From JBBPZA01 sp963728925 (lineage in GTDB: Bacteria > Actinomycetota > Thermoleophilia > Solirubrobacterales > Solirubrobacteraceae), in NCBI GenBank assembly GCA_963728925.1, contig CAVSMB010000025.1, positions 1 to 64,000 on the forward strand: DNA of 64,000 bases. Reading direction: 5' to 3'. How positions within the stretch are numbered: the stretch's first letter is position 1; every line of letters begins with the position of its first letter. Below are positions 42,885 through 52,443 of this stretch, in pieces. The position numbers and the translations under genes are program-made. Under the pieces are notes generated by a model, which was not told the DNA's origin, searched no databases, and worked only from the letters and a program-made list of their open reading frames with translations.

Positions 42885-44405
42885 CGGAAACGTCCGGCTG
42901 AGCAGGGATCCTTGGGCTTGCTGAAGGTCCTTGATCCCGAGCTTGGAGGTTCACCTTGAAGGTGATGCGCGATGAACGCCCGGTAACCGTAGAAGTCACG
43001 GCGGACGGAGCCGGGTTGGTGTCGCACGCAGGCAGCGCGTTGCTGGCGCAGGCAGCCGACAAGCTGGGGCTGACGAAGGCGCTGTCGCTGCGCTTGGCCG
43101 CGATCAAGCAGCGCCGTCGCGGACATGACCCGGGGCGGGTGATCCGCGATCTGGCGGTGATGCTCGCCGACGGCGGCGAGTGCGTGTCCGACCTCGGGGC
43201 GGTGCGTGACCAGGAGGCGCTGTTCGGGCCGGTCGCGTCGGATTCGACCGCGTTCCGGGTGATCGACCGGATCGCCGCCGACCCGGCGCTGCTGGACGCG
43301 CTGCGTGCCGCTCACGCGCGGGCGCGCGAGCGCTTCTGGGAGCTGCACGGCGCGCCCGAGCGGTTGACGATCGACGTCGACGCGACGCTGATCAGCGCGC
43401 CTTCGGAGAAGGAGCAGGCGGCCGGGAACTACAAGGGCGGCTACGGGTTTCACCCGCTGCAGGCCTACGCCGACGAGACGCGCGAGGCGCTCGCGGGTCT
43501 GCTGCGGCCGGGGAACGCCGGCGCGAACACCGCCGCCGACCACATCACGGTGCTCGACCGCGCGCTCGAGCAGATCCCCACCGAGCAGATCGAGCAGATC
43601 GAGATCCTCGTGCGCGCCGATTCCGCCGGCGCCACGCACGGCCTGGTCGACTACTGCCGCGAGGCGGACCTGCGCTTCTCGGTCGGCTACGAGCTGACCG
43701 AGCCGGTCCGCGAAGCGATCCTCCAGATCCCCGCGGATGCCTGGGTTGCGGCGCTCGCGCAGGACGGCTCGGAGCGCGAGAACGGCGAGGTCGCGGAGAT
43801 CACCGACAGCGTTGAGCTGGGCTCCTGGCCGCAGGGCTCGCGAGTGATCGTTCGGCGTGAGCGCCCGCATCCCGGCGCGCAGCTGAGCTTCACCGACCAC
43901 GACGGCTACCGCTTCCAGGCGATCCTCACCGACCAGCCCGACGAGAACGTCGCGACCATCGAGTGCCGCCACCGCCAGCACGCCCATGTCGAGGACCGCA
44001 TCCGTGACGACAAGGACACCGGCCTGGCGAAGTTCCCGTTCAAGGCGTTCGCGCTCAACGAGGCGTGGCTGGAGATCGTCATGCTCGCGCACGACCTGCT
44101 CGTCTGGACCCAAGCGCTGCTGCTCGACGGCGAGCTCGCCAAAGCCGAGCCCAAACGGCTGCGCTACCGACTGCTGCACGTCGCCGGACGGCTCGCGTTC
44201 CACGGACGACGCGGCAAGCTCCGCCTCCAACACGACTGGCCATGGGCCGCCGAGCTGCTCGCCGCGTTCCACAAGCTCAAAACGCTCCCCGCCGCCGGCT
44301 GACCGCACCCAGCAGCCGACCACACGATCAACCAGCACTCCCGGCCACGGCCGCGATCACCGCTGCCCGCAGACGAGCCCGCGCAGCCCACGACGCTTCC
44401 GCGGA
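42885..44405 (+). mobile_element. IS1380-like insertion element
   Basis: Starts 14 bases after the IS701 copy 2. Left end has CGCGGAAACGTC and the right end, reverse-complemented, CGCGGAAGCGTC (near 44392); 11/12. Encloses one transposase gene. Exact boundaries are estimated by eye. Confidence 0.6.
42956..44302 (+). CDS. IS1380-family transposase (Transposase_DDE group 1)
   Basis: 448 aa from TTG 42956, with CTTGGAGG upstream. VIRDLAVMLADGGECVSDLG, RLTIDVDATLISAPSEKEQ, NYKGGYGFHPLQAYADE, ILVRADSAGATHGLVDYC, HVEDRIRDDKDTGLAKFPFK: the IS1380 DDE order. Intact. Confidence 0.88.
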   Translation: MKVMRDERPVTVEVTADGAGLVSHAGSALLAQAADKLGLTKALSLRLAAIKQRRRGHDPGRVIRDLAVMLADGGECVSDLGAVRDQEALFGPVASDSTAFRVIDRIAADPALLDALRAAHARARERFWELHGAPERLTIDVDATLISAPSEKEQAAGNYKGGYGFHPLQAYADETREALAGLLRPGNAGANTAADHITVLDRALEQIPTEQIEQIEILVRADSAGATHGLVDYCREADLRFSVGYELTEPVREAILQIPADAWVAALAQDGSERENGEVAEITDSVELGSWPQGSRVIVRRERPHPGAQLSFTDHDGYRFQAILTDQPDENVATIECRHRQHAHVEDRIRDDKDTGLAKFPFKAFALNEAWLEIVMLAHDLLVWTQALLLDGELAKAEPKRLRYRLLHVAGRLAFHGRRGKLRLQHDWPWAAELLAAFHKLKTLPAAG

Positions 44406-44511
44406 AGCGCCCAACACCGCCGCCACGACCCTGAACGCGGCCTCACCATCACCATTCACACCCAGACACGGCCCGCCCGTCACCTTCGCGCGCCTACTGC
44501 ACGTTCCGGGG

Positions 44512-44733
44512 TAGACGCGGGCCGCGGCGAGCTTGCCGCTCTGACCGCGAACGTAGACGGCAACCCCGGCCTGCGGTGGCGGCTGCGCCATGCCCCACCG
44601 CACGACGTTGTACTCCAGCGCGCACGCGCGCCCGTCGTCGACGAGAGTGCAATGTTCCAGCCGGATGCCGCCGCCGTTCGAGAACAACCGCTCGTAGAAG
44701 GCACGTACGCCCTCCGGACCTGATCGCGCCGTT
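44512..44733 (-). pseudogene. NTF2/SnoaL-like fragment trapped between two IS
   Basis: Minus strand: GPEGVRAFYERLFSNGGG, IRLEHCTLVDDGRACALEYN, VVRWGMAQPPPQAGVAVYV, GKLAAARVYPGT. This is the C-terminal part of a SnoaL-like protein. One side ends at the DDE element (44735), the other about 100 bases before the IS1380 end. Confidence 0.65.
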
Positions 44734-44771
44734 GCTAACCTGGATTGTCGGTCCGGTAATTCGGTTGAGTC

Positions 44772-46502
44772 TTATCGGGCGGGGAAGGTGTAGCTGAGGA
44801 TGCGACCGCCCCACCAGGGAACCTGGACTTGGCGGTTCTCGTAGCCGGCGTCGAGTAGTGCGGGGGTGTGGGTGCGGCGGCGTAGTGCGACCTCGATGTG
44901 CCCGGGGGTGAAGCGCAGCTCGCCGATCCCGTCGATCAGGTAGTCGCGGATCGTGTCGGGGGTTTGGTTGCGGTAGGCGGTGTGGAGGCCGCGGGCGAAC
45001 CGCCGGTAGATGATGTCGGCGAGGACCGTGAGCGCGACGTCGAAGTCGACGGCGAGCGGGACCTGGGAGCAGAGCGAGTCGAGGTGGAACGCGCGGATCT
45101 GCTCGGCGAGTTGGTTCTCGATGCCCCAGCGTTGGCCGTAGCGTTCGATCAGCTGCTTGGGGGTGAGCTGCTGTTGGTTGGTGAGGATCAGGGTCGGCTG
45201 ATCGCGGCCGAGCTGCACGGCGAGCTGGCGGAAGACGCTGCCTTGGATCGTGACGGCGTCTTCGTGGTAGTTGGCGGTCTTGTGCTTGCCGGAGCGGTCC
45301 AGCCGGGTCTTGGTCCAGGCGCTCGCCGGGAGCGCCTCCAGCGACTGGATCAGCTTCGGGTAGCGCTGGCGCAAGGTGATGAATCCGACGCCCATCTGGT
45401 CGAGCTCGGCGAGGTGTTCGTTGGTCGTGAGCTTGCCGTCGAACACCAGCAGCTTGGGCAGCTGGCCGTGGGTGCGCTCATAGAAGCGGCAGAAGTCGGT
45501 CACCTCGCCCGCCTGCTGGCGGCTGGTGAGCTCGGCGTTGGCGTAGAGGATCGTGTGCTGTTGCCCGTCCTGAGCGATGAACGTCAGCACCGAGCGGGTC
45601 CGCTGCGAGCGGCGGGGAACGTAGTGCTTCTCGAGCACGGTGTCCTGCTCGCCGTAGCTCATGATCGCGTGAAAGTCGAGGTTCACTCCCTGCTCGCCGA
45701 TCAGCCCCGCCTCCCGGAGCCGGGGCTGCAGCGCCTCGAAGAACGCGATCTGCTGGGAGCGGCTGGTGCGGTAGGAGTAGGTCGTCAGATGCCAGGTCTT
45801 GGGCAGCACGTTCAGTCCGGCGAAGGCGCCCAGCGCCGGGTCGTGCACGACTGAGCGCACGTGGCTTCGCCGGCGGCGCCCTGAGAGCTTGAGCGCCAGC
45901 AGCGACAGCACCGAGCGGATCGCCGGAAGCTGGCTGGTGGACGGCCAGCCGGCCGCGTCGACCAGTCCGGGCAGATCGAGCGCGACCAGCTCCGGGACCA
46001 ACAGGAACAGGCCGGCGTGCTGGGTTTGGATCGTGCCCTCGGTCGGCCAGTCCTCTTCTGCGAGGACGCGCACCTTCTCCGCCGCCAGCCGTTCGGGCGC
46101 CGGCTCGGGCTTGTCCTGACGCAGCTTGGGCATCCGCGAGAGCCCTTCCTCGCGCAGGATCTCCCACACCGCCGTGCGCGACAGCGGCGTCCCCGCCCGT
46201 GCAAGCTCGGAGACGATCTCCTCGATCCCGTGCCGGGAGCGACGCAGCTCGAGCGCCCGCTCGCGGGCGGCATCCTTCTTGGGCTGACGCTTGGGCCCCG
46301 GCCGCGAGGCCTGGAACAGCTCTCCCACATCCGCCTGGCGGTACTGCGAGATCAGCGTCTGCACGCTCGCCTTCGTATAACCAAACCGCCCGGCGATCTC
46401 CGCCGCCGACAGCTCCTCCACGTAGTAGGCGCGCAGCGCCTCATACCGACGGTGCCCGGCGACCGTCGGCTTGGTGAAGCGGTCGTGTCCCGTCCGGGCC
46501 AT
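44772..46502 (-). CDS. DDE transposase with N-terminal HTH, intact copy
   Basis: 576 aa from ATG 46502. N-terminal HTH (YYVEELSAAEIAGRFGYTKA), second HTH (HGIEEIVSELARAGTP), core motifs VNLDFHAIMSYGEQDTVLE, KHYVPRRSQRTRSVLTF, LLVFDGKLTTNEHLAELDQM, RYGQRWGIENQLAEQIRAF. Family not assigned by eye. No lesions. Confidence 0.85.
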   Translation of the reverse strand: MARTGHDRFTKPTVAGHRRYEALRAYYVEELSAAEIAGRFGYTKASVQTLISQYRQADVGELFQASRPGPKRQPKKDAARERALELRRSRHGIEEIVSELARAGTPLSRTAVWEILREEGLSRMPKLRQDKPEPAPERLAAEKVRVLAEEDWPTEGTIQTQHAGLFLLVPELVALDLPGLVDAAGWPSTSQLPAIRSVLSLLALKLSGRRRRSHVRSVVHDPALGAFAGLNVLPKTWHLTTYSYRTSRSQQIAFFEALQPRLREAGLIGEQGVNLDFHAIMSYGEQDTVLEKHYVPRRSQRTRSVLTFIAQDGQQHTILYANAELTSRQQAGEVTDFCRFYERTHGQLPKLLVFDGKLTTNEHLAELDQMGVGFITLRQRYPKLIQSLEALPASAWTKTRLDRSGKHKTANYHEDAVTIQGSVFRQLAVQLGRDQPTLILTNQQQLTPKQLIERYGQRWGIENQLAEQIRAFHLDSLCSQVPLAVDFDVALTVLADIIYRRFARGLHTAYRNQTPDTIRDYLIDGIGELRFTPGHIEVALRRRTHTPALLDAGYENRQVQVPWWGGRILSYTFPAR

Positions 46503-46776
46503 CGCTCAGCCGATTTGGTGGACGATTCTACCGATATGGTTCCGCACCCAGCGGACGGAACGCGACGACGAACTCGCCGCCGTCCGGCGGAATACTGCAC
46601 AACCATGGGATCATCGCCCCCCGGCGCTCGTCCACCGCGCTGCACTCAACCAGAGATAGCCCGAGAAGGATCCACCAAATGAGCTAAGCCCAGCTCCGTC
46701 AGGGCCGCCGGAAGCCCCAACTACCGCTACAGCCGCCGATCACAGACCACAGCGAAATCGGTGAACGAACCCCTCA
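46503..46776. other. non-coding right part of the DDE element
   Basis: About 275 bases upstream of the transposase, shared with the copy at 62201-62478. No gene recognised. Confidence 0.5.
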
Positions 46777-46794
46777 CCGATAATCGAGGCTAAC

Positions 46795-46986
46795 GGAGGC
46801 CCCTACGGGGCGCAGCGCTTCGGGATCCGCTACGTCCCCGCGCCCGACCTCGCCCCCGTGCCGTTCGTCGTCGCTCACCGGTTGGGGCCGCCCGGCGCGC
46901 TCGTCGCGCTCTTCTGCAGCGTCGCGCGCGACGTCACCCGGGAGCTCATCGCGCTGATCCCGGGGGCGGAGGCTCGAGTCCCGTGA
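46795..46986 (+). pseudogene. 3' fragment of a gene cut by the DDE element
   Basis: Plus frame to TGA 46986: YGAQRFGIRYVPAPDLAP, VPFVVAHRLGPPGALVALF, VARDVTRELIALIPGA. Resembles the effector-domain end of a LysR-type regulator, tentatively. The 5' part is absent beyond the element. Overlaps the convergent nadK end. Confidence 0.4.
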
Positions 46987-47938
46987 CCGCGGCCGCCTCA
47001 TGCGCCGCCGCGGCGCGGTCGTCCTCGGCGCGGATACGCGGGGCGTCCTCGATCAGGCGCCGATGGCGAAGGCCGGTAAGCAGCGGCTCCGCGTCGGGGA
47101 GCTGGATCACCGACGCGTAGTCCTCCCCGAGCGACACGACCAGCGTCTCGGGGACGAGCTCGACGGGTCGCCCGTCGCACTCAAGCTCGGCCGCGCTGCG
47201 GCCGGCGTGGACCTCGAGCACGAGGCGCGCGGCATTGCCGACCACGAGTGGCGGCACGTTGCCACCGTGGGTGACGAGCGGCGTCACGACCATGCCCTCG
47301 GCGCCGGGGGCCAGGAGCGGCCCGCCGCCGGCCATCGTGTAGCCGCTCGAGCCGACCTGTGTCGCGACGACCACGCCGTCGCCCGCGAAGCGCGCGTAGA
47401 GCACGCCGTCCGCGCGCACCGAGGTGATGACCTGGCCGGGGCCGCGCCGCACCACCGCGAGGTCGTTGATCGCGCGCAGCCCACGGCCGCCGCCGGAGGC
47501 CTGCGCCCGCAGCGCGGGCAGCGCCTTCAGGCCGAAGCGGCCCGCCTCGACGTGGTCGAGCGCCTCCGAGACCTCGGACGCGGGCACGCTCGTGAGCACG
47601 CCGAGGCTTCCGCGGGCTACGCCCATCACCGGCCGTGAGGCCTTGGCGCCGGCGTGCAGCGCGGCGAGCGTCGTCCCGTCGCCACCGAGGGCGAGCACCA
47701 TCTGGCAGGTGGTGGCCCCCGCGGTCGGCAGCTCAGGGCGGGTGGGCCAGTGCGCCTCGACCTGCACGAGCTCGACGCCGCGCGCCGCGGCCCACGCCTC
47801 TATCTCCTCGAGCGCCTCGGAGAGTTGGCGCGTGGGATGCAGGACCAGGCCGATCCGCCCCAGCTCCAGCCCCGCCTGGCCGTCGTCGCTGGGAATGCCA
47901 GGCACGCTAGGCCCTACGGCCCGGCCCTCGGCGCCCAC
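46946..47938 (-). CDS. nadK: NAD kinase
   Basis: 330 aa from ATG 47938. Phosphorylates NAD to NADP. Motifs: LALGGDGTTLAALHAGA, RAINDLAVVRRGPGQ, GVVVATQVGSSGYTMAGGGP, VTPLVTHGGNVPPLVV. A Pro/Ala-rich tail of ~30 residues overlaps the upstream fragment. The family NE/D motif reads IND here, which is normal. Confidence 0.9.
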   Translation of the reverse strand: MGAEGRAVGPSVPGIPSDDGQAGLELGRIGLVLHPTRQLSEALEEIEAWAAARGVELVQVEAHWPTRPELPTAGATTCQMVLALGGDGTTLAALHAGAKASRPVMGVARGSLGVLTSVPASEVSEALDHVEAGRFGLKALPALRAQASGGGRGLRAINDLAVVRRGPGQVITSVRADGVLYARFAGDGVVVATQVGSSGYTMAGGGPLLAPGAEGMVVTPLVTHGGNVPPLVVGNAARLVLEVHAGRSAAELECDGRPVELVPETLVVSLGEDYASVIQLPDAEPLLTGLRHRRLIEDAPRIRAEDDRAAAAHEAAAVTGLEPPPPGSAR

Positions 47939-47941
47939 CGC

Positions 47942-48693
47942 TCACCGCGCCACGGCCGCCACCCGGTCGGCGAAGCGCACCGCGTCGGCGATGACCTCGT
48001 CGGCGTTGGTCTCGTTGAAGACCTCGTGGCGCGCTCCCGGGTAGGTCACCTCGGCGAAGTCGGACCCGGCCAGGCGCTGCACGACCGGCCGGGCGAGGGC
48101 CATCGGCACGAGCTCGTCGGCATCGCCGTGCAGGTAGAGGACGGGCAGGGCACCGAAGCCGGGGCCGGCGTCGATCGCCGCGAACGCGCGGCCGAAGGCC
48201 TCGACCGTCGCCCGCTTGTAGGGGCCGTGCCACACGAGCGGGTCGGCCGCGTAGGCCTCCCCCACCGCGTCGTCGCGCGAGAGCACGGCGGGGTCGATAG
48301 GTGTGAGAGCACGAGCCCGGCCAGCGCGTCGCCGTGGCGCTGCGCGTAGCGGATGGCCAGCAGCCCGCCCATCGAGTGCCCGATCAGGACCACCGGCAGC
48401 CCGGGGTGCGCGGCGCGCGCGAGCGCGACGACGCGGTGCAGGTCGTCGACGACGTGCTCGACGTCGGCGACCTCCACGCGCTCGCCGTCCGAGCGGCCGT
48501 GGCCGAGGTGGTCCGGCGCGTACACGGCCGCCCCATCGTCCACGAACGCAGCGGCCACCTGCTCGTAGCGGCCCGCGTGCTCGCCGTAGCCGTGGGAGAT
48601 CACCGCGACGTAGCGCGCCTGCGGGGCGTCCCACCGCCACACGCTGACCTGCCCTTCGCTGCCCTGAAGCGTCTCGAGTGTCGAGCCGGCCAC
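47942..48693 (-). CDS. alpha/beta hydrolase, monoacylglycerol-lipase type (one frameshift)
   Basis: From GTG 48693: VSVWRWDAPQARYVAVISHG, YGEHAGRYEQVAAAF, nucleophile elbow GHSMGGLLAIRYA. Near 48302-48310 the frame shifts; the next frame has PIDPAVLSRDDAVGEAY, Asp in LHGDADELVPMALA and His in GARHEVFNETNAD to 47942. Total length 752 bases, one short of a multiple of three. All three catalytic residues survive on the two sides, so a single indel or read error explains it. Confidence 0.82.
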
Positions 48694-48716
48694 CGCACGG
48701 CAGCCTAGTCGCCCGC

Positions 48717-49610
48717 TCAGGTCGGCTGCGCGGCCAGCCTGGAGCGCTGACGGTCGGCGTCGATGCGGGTGACGTTCCACGCCAGGCCGACGCGCTCCAT
48801 CAGGCCGATCACGGTGCCCGAGACGTCGACCTCGTACCAGCGAAGCCCGTGGTGGGCCGAGCGCGGGAAGGCGTGGTGGTTGTGGTGCCAGGCCTCGCCG
48901 AGCGAGGGGATCGCGAGCCAGAAGACGTTCGTCGAGTGGTCCTCGACGTCGAAGCGCCGGCGCCCGAAGAAGTGGCAGACCGAGTTGATCGACCACGTCA
49001 CGTGGTGGAGCAGGAAGATCCGCACGAGCCCGCCCCACAGCAGCCCCGAGAGCGCGGCGGCGAGCGTGCCGCCGAGCAGGTAGCCCAGCCCCGCCGGAAT
49101 GGCGAGCGAGGCGAGCACGAAGAGCGGGAAGGCGCGGCTGATCGCGCGCATGCCGCGGTCCTCGACGAGGTCGGGCGCGTACTTGCGGCGCGCGGCCTGC
49201 CCCTGGGTGTTCCACAGCCACCCCACGTGGGCGTGGAAGAGGCCGTGAAGGGCGCCGCGCAGGCCGCCGTCGTGGCCGGCGTGGGGCGAGTGCGGGTCGC
49301 CTTCCTGATCGGTGTGCGCGTGGTGCTTGCGGTGGTCGGCGACCCAGTGGATGACCGGGCCCTGGATGGTCAGCGAGCCCAGCGAGGCGAAGAGGTACTC
49401 GACGCTCTTGTGGGTCTGGAAGGCGCGATGGGTCAACAGCCGGTGAAAGCCGATCGTCACGCCGAAGCCGCCGATCAGGTAGAGCACGCCGAGGATCGCG
49501 AGGTCGCGCACGCCGACCGCGCGGTTCCACAGCAGGACGATCGCGGCGAGGAAGGCGAAGAACGGCAGGACGACTGCGGCGAGGTTCATGTAGCGCTCGT
49601 ACGGTTTCAT
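48717..49610 (-). CDS. acyl-CoA (Delta9-type) fatty acid desaturase
   Basis: 297 aa from ATG 49610. Membrane di-iron desaturase with the three His boxes: HRLLTH (56-61), HRKHH (93-97) and HHNHH near residue 230. Four hydrophobic segments (LAAVVLPFFAFLAAIVLLW, LAILGVLYLIGGFGVTIGF and two around 170-210). Introduces a cis double bond into acyl chains, keeping membranes fluid. Divergent from the PucR-type regulator 84 bases away, a likely local control pair. Confidence 0.92.
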   Translation of the reverse strand: MKPYERYMNLAAVVLPFFAFLAAIVLLWNRAVGVRDLAILGVLYLIGGFGVTIGFHRLLTHRAFQTHKSVEYLFASLGSLTIQGPVIHWVADHRKHHAHTDQEGDPHSPHAGHDGGLRGALHGLFHAHVGWLWNTQGQAARRKYAPDLVEDRGMRAISRAFPLFVLASLAIPAGLGYLLGGTLAAALSGLLWGGLVRIFLLHHVTWSINSVCHFFGRRRFDVEDHSTNVFWLAIPSLGEAWHHNHHAFPRSAHHGLRWYEVDVSGTVIGLMERVGLAWNVTRIDADRQRSRLAAQPT

Positions 49611-49679
49611 GACCTGCACGCTAGGCGTCAAAGCGACGAGCGTCTTGACCATGAAGGCGGGGTGGGCGACCGGATTTTG

Positions 49680-49685
49680 TAGGCT
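49680..49685 (+). promoter_or_regulatory. -10-like TAGGCT in the desaturase/regulator divergent region
   Basis: TAGGCT lies 9 bases before ATG 49695. The 84-base divergent interval (49611-49694) should hold promoters for both directions. Confidence 0.35.
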
Positions 49686-49694
49686 GGGTGACAA

Positions 49695-50936
49695 ATGACG
49701 ATCCTGCCCGAGGCGCCCTGGGAGGAGCTGCCGCGCGAGGTGGCCGACCTCCTGCGCCCCGAGCTTCCGGCCCTGGCCGACGAGATCGTCGCCGCGCTGG
49801 TCAGCACCGTGCCCGCCTACACGCGCCCGCTCCAGGGTGGCTTCGGGCGCGGGGTCCGCACGGGGGTCGAGCAGGCGCTCACCCGTTTCCTCGCGCTCGT
49901 CGAGGGAGCGCCCGCGGGGGCCGACGAGCCCGGTCGCGAGGTCTATCGCGCGCTGGGCCGGGGCGAGTTTCGCGTGGGACGAAGCCTCGACGCCCTGCAG
50001 TCTGCCTACCGGATCGGCGCGCGCGTCGCGTGGCGGCGACTCGCGGACGCGGGGGCGCGCGCCGGCCTGGACACGGCGACCCTGCACCTCCTGGCCGAGG
50101 CGATCTTCGCCTACATCGACGAGCTGTCCTCCGAGTCGGTGGAAGGCTACGCCCAGGCCCAGGCCCAGCGCGCGGGCGAGCGCGAGCGCCGCCACCGGCG
50201 GCTGTTCGCCGCGCTCACCGCAGCACCGGTCGACGAGGACGCCGTCGTCTCCGCGGCCGCCGAGGCGACCTGGCCCCTCCCGCGCGCCGTGGCGGGCCTC
50301 GCGCTGCGCGGGGTCTCGGCGGGCCGGCTGGTCGCGCGCCTGGGCGACGATGCGCTCGCGGTGCAGGACGGGGAGCTCGTGCTCGCCCTGTGGCCAGACC
50401 CCGACGGGCCCGGGCGCTCCGCGCTGGCGGTGCGCGCGGTCCGCGGGCGCGGCGCGATCGGCTGGACCGCGCCCGTGCTGCTCGCCGGCGGCTCGCTCGA
50501 CGCGGCGCGGGCGACGCTCGCGCTCGCCGACGAGGGCGCCCTCGGCGACGGTCCGTGGCGCGCCGACGACCACCTCGCGGCGCTCGCGCTGCGCGACCTC
50601 GGCGAGCCGGCGGAGCGCCTGGCCGCACGCCGGCTCGCTCCGTTCGACGGCCTCACGCCTCGCGCGCGCGAGCGCCTGCAGGCGACGTTGTTCGCCTGGC
50701 TGCGGGCCGACGGCCACCGCCCCACCGTGGCCCGTGCGCTGGGCGTGCACCCGCAGACCGTCCGCTACCGCATGGGCCAGCTCGGCGAGCTGCTCGGCGC
50801 CCAGCTCGCCGATCCCGAGGCGCGCTTCGAGCTCGAGCTCGTGCTGCGCCGCGAGGCGCTGGCCTTGGCTGCCTTGCCCGCGGCCCTATCTTCCTCCCAA
50901 GACAGGCCACCACCTCGAGGAAGGGCGCCCGCATGA
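49695..50936 (+). CDS. PucR-type helix-turn-helix regulator
   Basis: 413 aa from ATG 49695. N-terminal helical part resembles the RsbR-like/GGDEF-like sensor of this family (LADEIVAALVSTVPAYTRPL, FRVGRSLDALQSAYRIGARV). The C-terminal PucR HTH is clear: FAWLRADGHRPTVARALGV, HPQTVRYRMGQLGELLGAQ. Likely controls the divergent desaturase; that is inference from position. Stop overlaps the dps start (ATGA). Confidence 0.85.
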   Translation: MTILPEAPWEELPREVADLLRPELPALADEIVAALVSTVPAYTRPLQGGFGRGVRTGVEQALTRFLALVEGAPAGADEPGREVYRALGRGEFRVGRSLDALQSAYRIGARVAWRRLADAGARAGLDTATLHLLAEAIFAYIDELSSESVEGYAQAQAQRAGERERRHRRLFAALTAAPVDEDAVVSAAAEATWPLPRAVAGLALRGVSAGRLVARLGDDALAVQDGELVLALWPDPDGPGRSALAVRAVRGRGAIGWTAPVLLAGGSLDAARATLALADEGALGDGPWRADDHLAALALRDLGEPAERLAARRLAPFDGLTPRARERLQATLFAWLRADGHRPTVARALGVHPQTVRYRMGQLGELLGAQLADPEARFELELVLRREALALAALPAALSSSQDRPPPRGRAPA

Positions 50937-51415
50937 GCACCACGGTCAGTCAGGATCATCATCCGACCCTCAGGCACAACGAGCGCGAGGCCATCGGGGC
51001 CGAGCTGCAGGACGTGCTCGTCGAGCTGATCGACCTCTCGCTGCTCGCCAAGCAGGCGCACTGGAACATCGTCGGGCCGCGCTTCCGCGAGCTGCACCTG
51101 TTCCTCGACGAGATCGTCGACGCGGCACGCCTGTTCACCGACGAGGTGGCCGAGCGCGCCGTCGCCCTCGGGCACTCCGTGGACGGCCACGCGGCGACGG
51201 TCGCCAAGGGCTCTGACCTCGACAGCCTGCCGCTCGGCCAGATCCGCGACAGCGACGTCGTGCGGCTCGTCACCGAGCGCCTCACCGACGCCATTGGCCG
51301 CATCCGGACGCGCATGGACAGGCTCGAGGACGTCGACGCGGTCACCGCGGACATCCTTCACGGCGCCGTCGCCAAGCTCGAGGAGCAGCAGTGGATGCTG
51401 CGCGTGCAGCAGTAG
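50933..51415 (+). CDS. dps: Dps-family ferritin-like DNA-binding protein
   Basis: 160 aa from ATG 50933, with CGAGGAAGGGC upstream inside the previous gene. Ferroxidase motif AKQAHWNIVGPRFRELHLFL, DEIVDAARLFTDEVAERAV. Forms a 12-mer that oxidises and stores iron and protects DNA in stress. Translationally coupled to the PucR-type gene, or served by its own promoter at CCTATCTTCC (50886). Confidence 0.92.
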   Translation: MSTTVSQDHHPTLRHNEREAIGAELQDVLVELIDLSLLAKQAHWNIVGPRFRELHLFLDEIVDAARLFTDEVAERAVALGHSVDGHAATVAKGSDLDSLPLGQIRDSDVVRLVTERLTDAIGRIRTRMDRLEDVDAVTADILHGAVAKLEEQQWMLRVQQ

Positions 51416-51437
51416 CTCAGCGGCGCCGGCTCGCCGC

Positions 51438-52154
51438 CTAGCCGTGGGGCAGGCCGGGACCGGTGCGCTGGAAGTCGAGCAGCTGCTCGTTCTCGTGGGC
51501 GACGCGGCCCGGCGTGTTCTCGAGCGCGCGGAACATCGCCTTGAGGCGGCGCAGGCCCTCGGGCGACTGGCGCGCGATCTCGCGGGCGAGGTCCAGCGCG
51601 GCCTCCTCGGCCTGCCCCGCCGGCACGACGGCGTGGACGAGGCCAAGCGCCAGCGCCTCCGGCGCGCGCACGACGCGGCCGGTGAAGACGAGCTCCTTCG
51701 CACGCGCAAGCCCGACCAGCGGGACGAGGCGCGCCGGGCCCACGGGCACCCCGAGGCCCGCCCCCGGCCACGCCAGGCCGAGGTTGTCTCCCGCGACGCG
51801 CAGGTCGCAGCCCGCCGCGAGCTCGGCGCCCGCGCCGACGCAGTTGCCGACGCAGACCGCCACCGCCGGCGCCGGGAACGCCTCCATCGCGGCGTAGAAG
51901 CGCGCGAAGGCCTCCATTCGGGCGAGCCCGCCCGCCTCGTCGAGGGGCTCGTCGACATCTGCGCCGGCGCACAGCGCTCGCTCGCTCGTGGTGGAGATCA
52001 CCAGCGCGCGCAGCCCGGTGTCCCGGCCGAGCGCCTCGAGTGCCCCGACGAGCTCGGCCAGCATCGCCGAGTCCATCGCGTTGCGTCGCTCGGGACGGTC
52101 GAGGCGGACGACCTCGATCCCCGGTTCTACGCGCTGGCGGACGAGGGTGCCCAT
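51438..52154 (-). CDS. enoyl-CoA hydratase/isomerase family protein
   Basis: 238 aa from ATG 52154; the longer frame to 52304 is Arg/Pro-rich. Crotonase fold: EVVRLDRPERRNAMDSAML, oxyanion-hole segment ALCAGADVDEPLD, CVGNCVGAGAELAAGCDLRV. Family Glu at the second catalytic position is not clear (LAWPGAGLGVPVG), so isomerase or other activity is possible. Role in fatty acid oxidation inferred. Confidence 0.85.
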   Translation of the reverse strand: MGTLVRQRVEPGIEVVRLDRPERRNAMDSAMLAELVGALEALGRDTGLRALVISTTSERALCAGADVDEPLDEAGGLARMEAFARFYAAMEAFPAPAVAVCVGNCVGAGAELAAGCDLRVAGDNLGLAWPGAGLGVPVGPARLVPLVGLARAKELVFTGRVVRAPEALALGLVHAVVPAGQAEEAALDLAREIARQSPEGLRRLKAMFRALENTPGRVAHENEQLLDFQRTGPGLPHG

Positions 52155-52380
52155 CGGTCGCGAAAGCATGCCAGCCGGCGGGCGCGGTGTGGTCCGCGGG
52201 GCTAGACTCCGCAGTCCGGCGGATCGCCCACCCGGCCGGGGCGCCTCAGGCGCCCACCCGTGGCACCGCGCCGGCCTCGCGCCGGTGGCCAGTCCCGGGG
52301 GCACGGGAGTGTCACGCCGCCCAGGCAGACACGAAGTCCTGGGACGTAGGAGTACAGCGGCGATCCATGACCGGGCGGGA

Positions 52381-52407
52381 CCCGGGCGAGCCTCGAGCTC
52401 GCCCGGG
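52381..52407. terminator. 11-bp perfect hairpin
   Basis: CCCGGGCGAGC pairs with GCTCGCCCGGG around CTCGA. No T-run. May terminate transcription from either side or form part of an RNA. Confidence 0.5.
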
Positions 52408-52443
52408 CCGCTCTCAGCCCCGCGTTGCCGCCGGGCTGCCTCT

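Larger units (their letters stand above)
44734..46794 (-). mobile_element. DDE insertion element, intact copy (44.7 kb)
   Basis: About 2.06 kb. Imperfect terminal inverted repeats GCTAACCTGGATTGTCGG (44734-44751) and CCGATAATCGAGGCTAAC (46777-46794), 14/18. Nearly identical to 60426-62478 in the same orientation. Confidence 0.75.

Noticed and set aside
48717..50750. 677-codon frame starting inside the PucR-type gene
   Set aside because: Only the part after ATG 49610 is desaturase; the rest is antisense shadow of the regulator.
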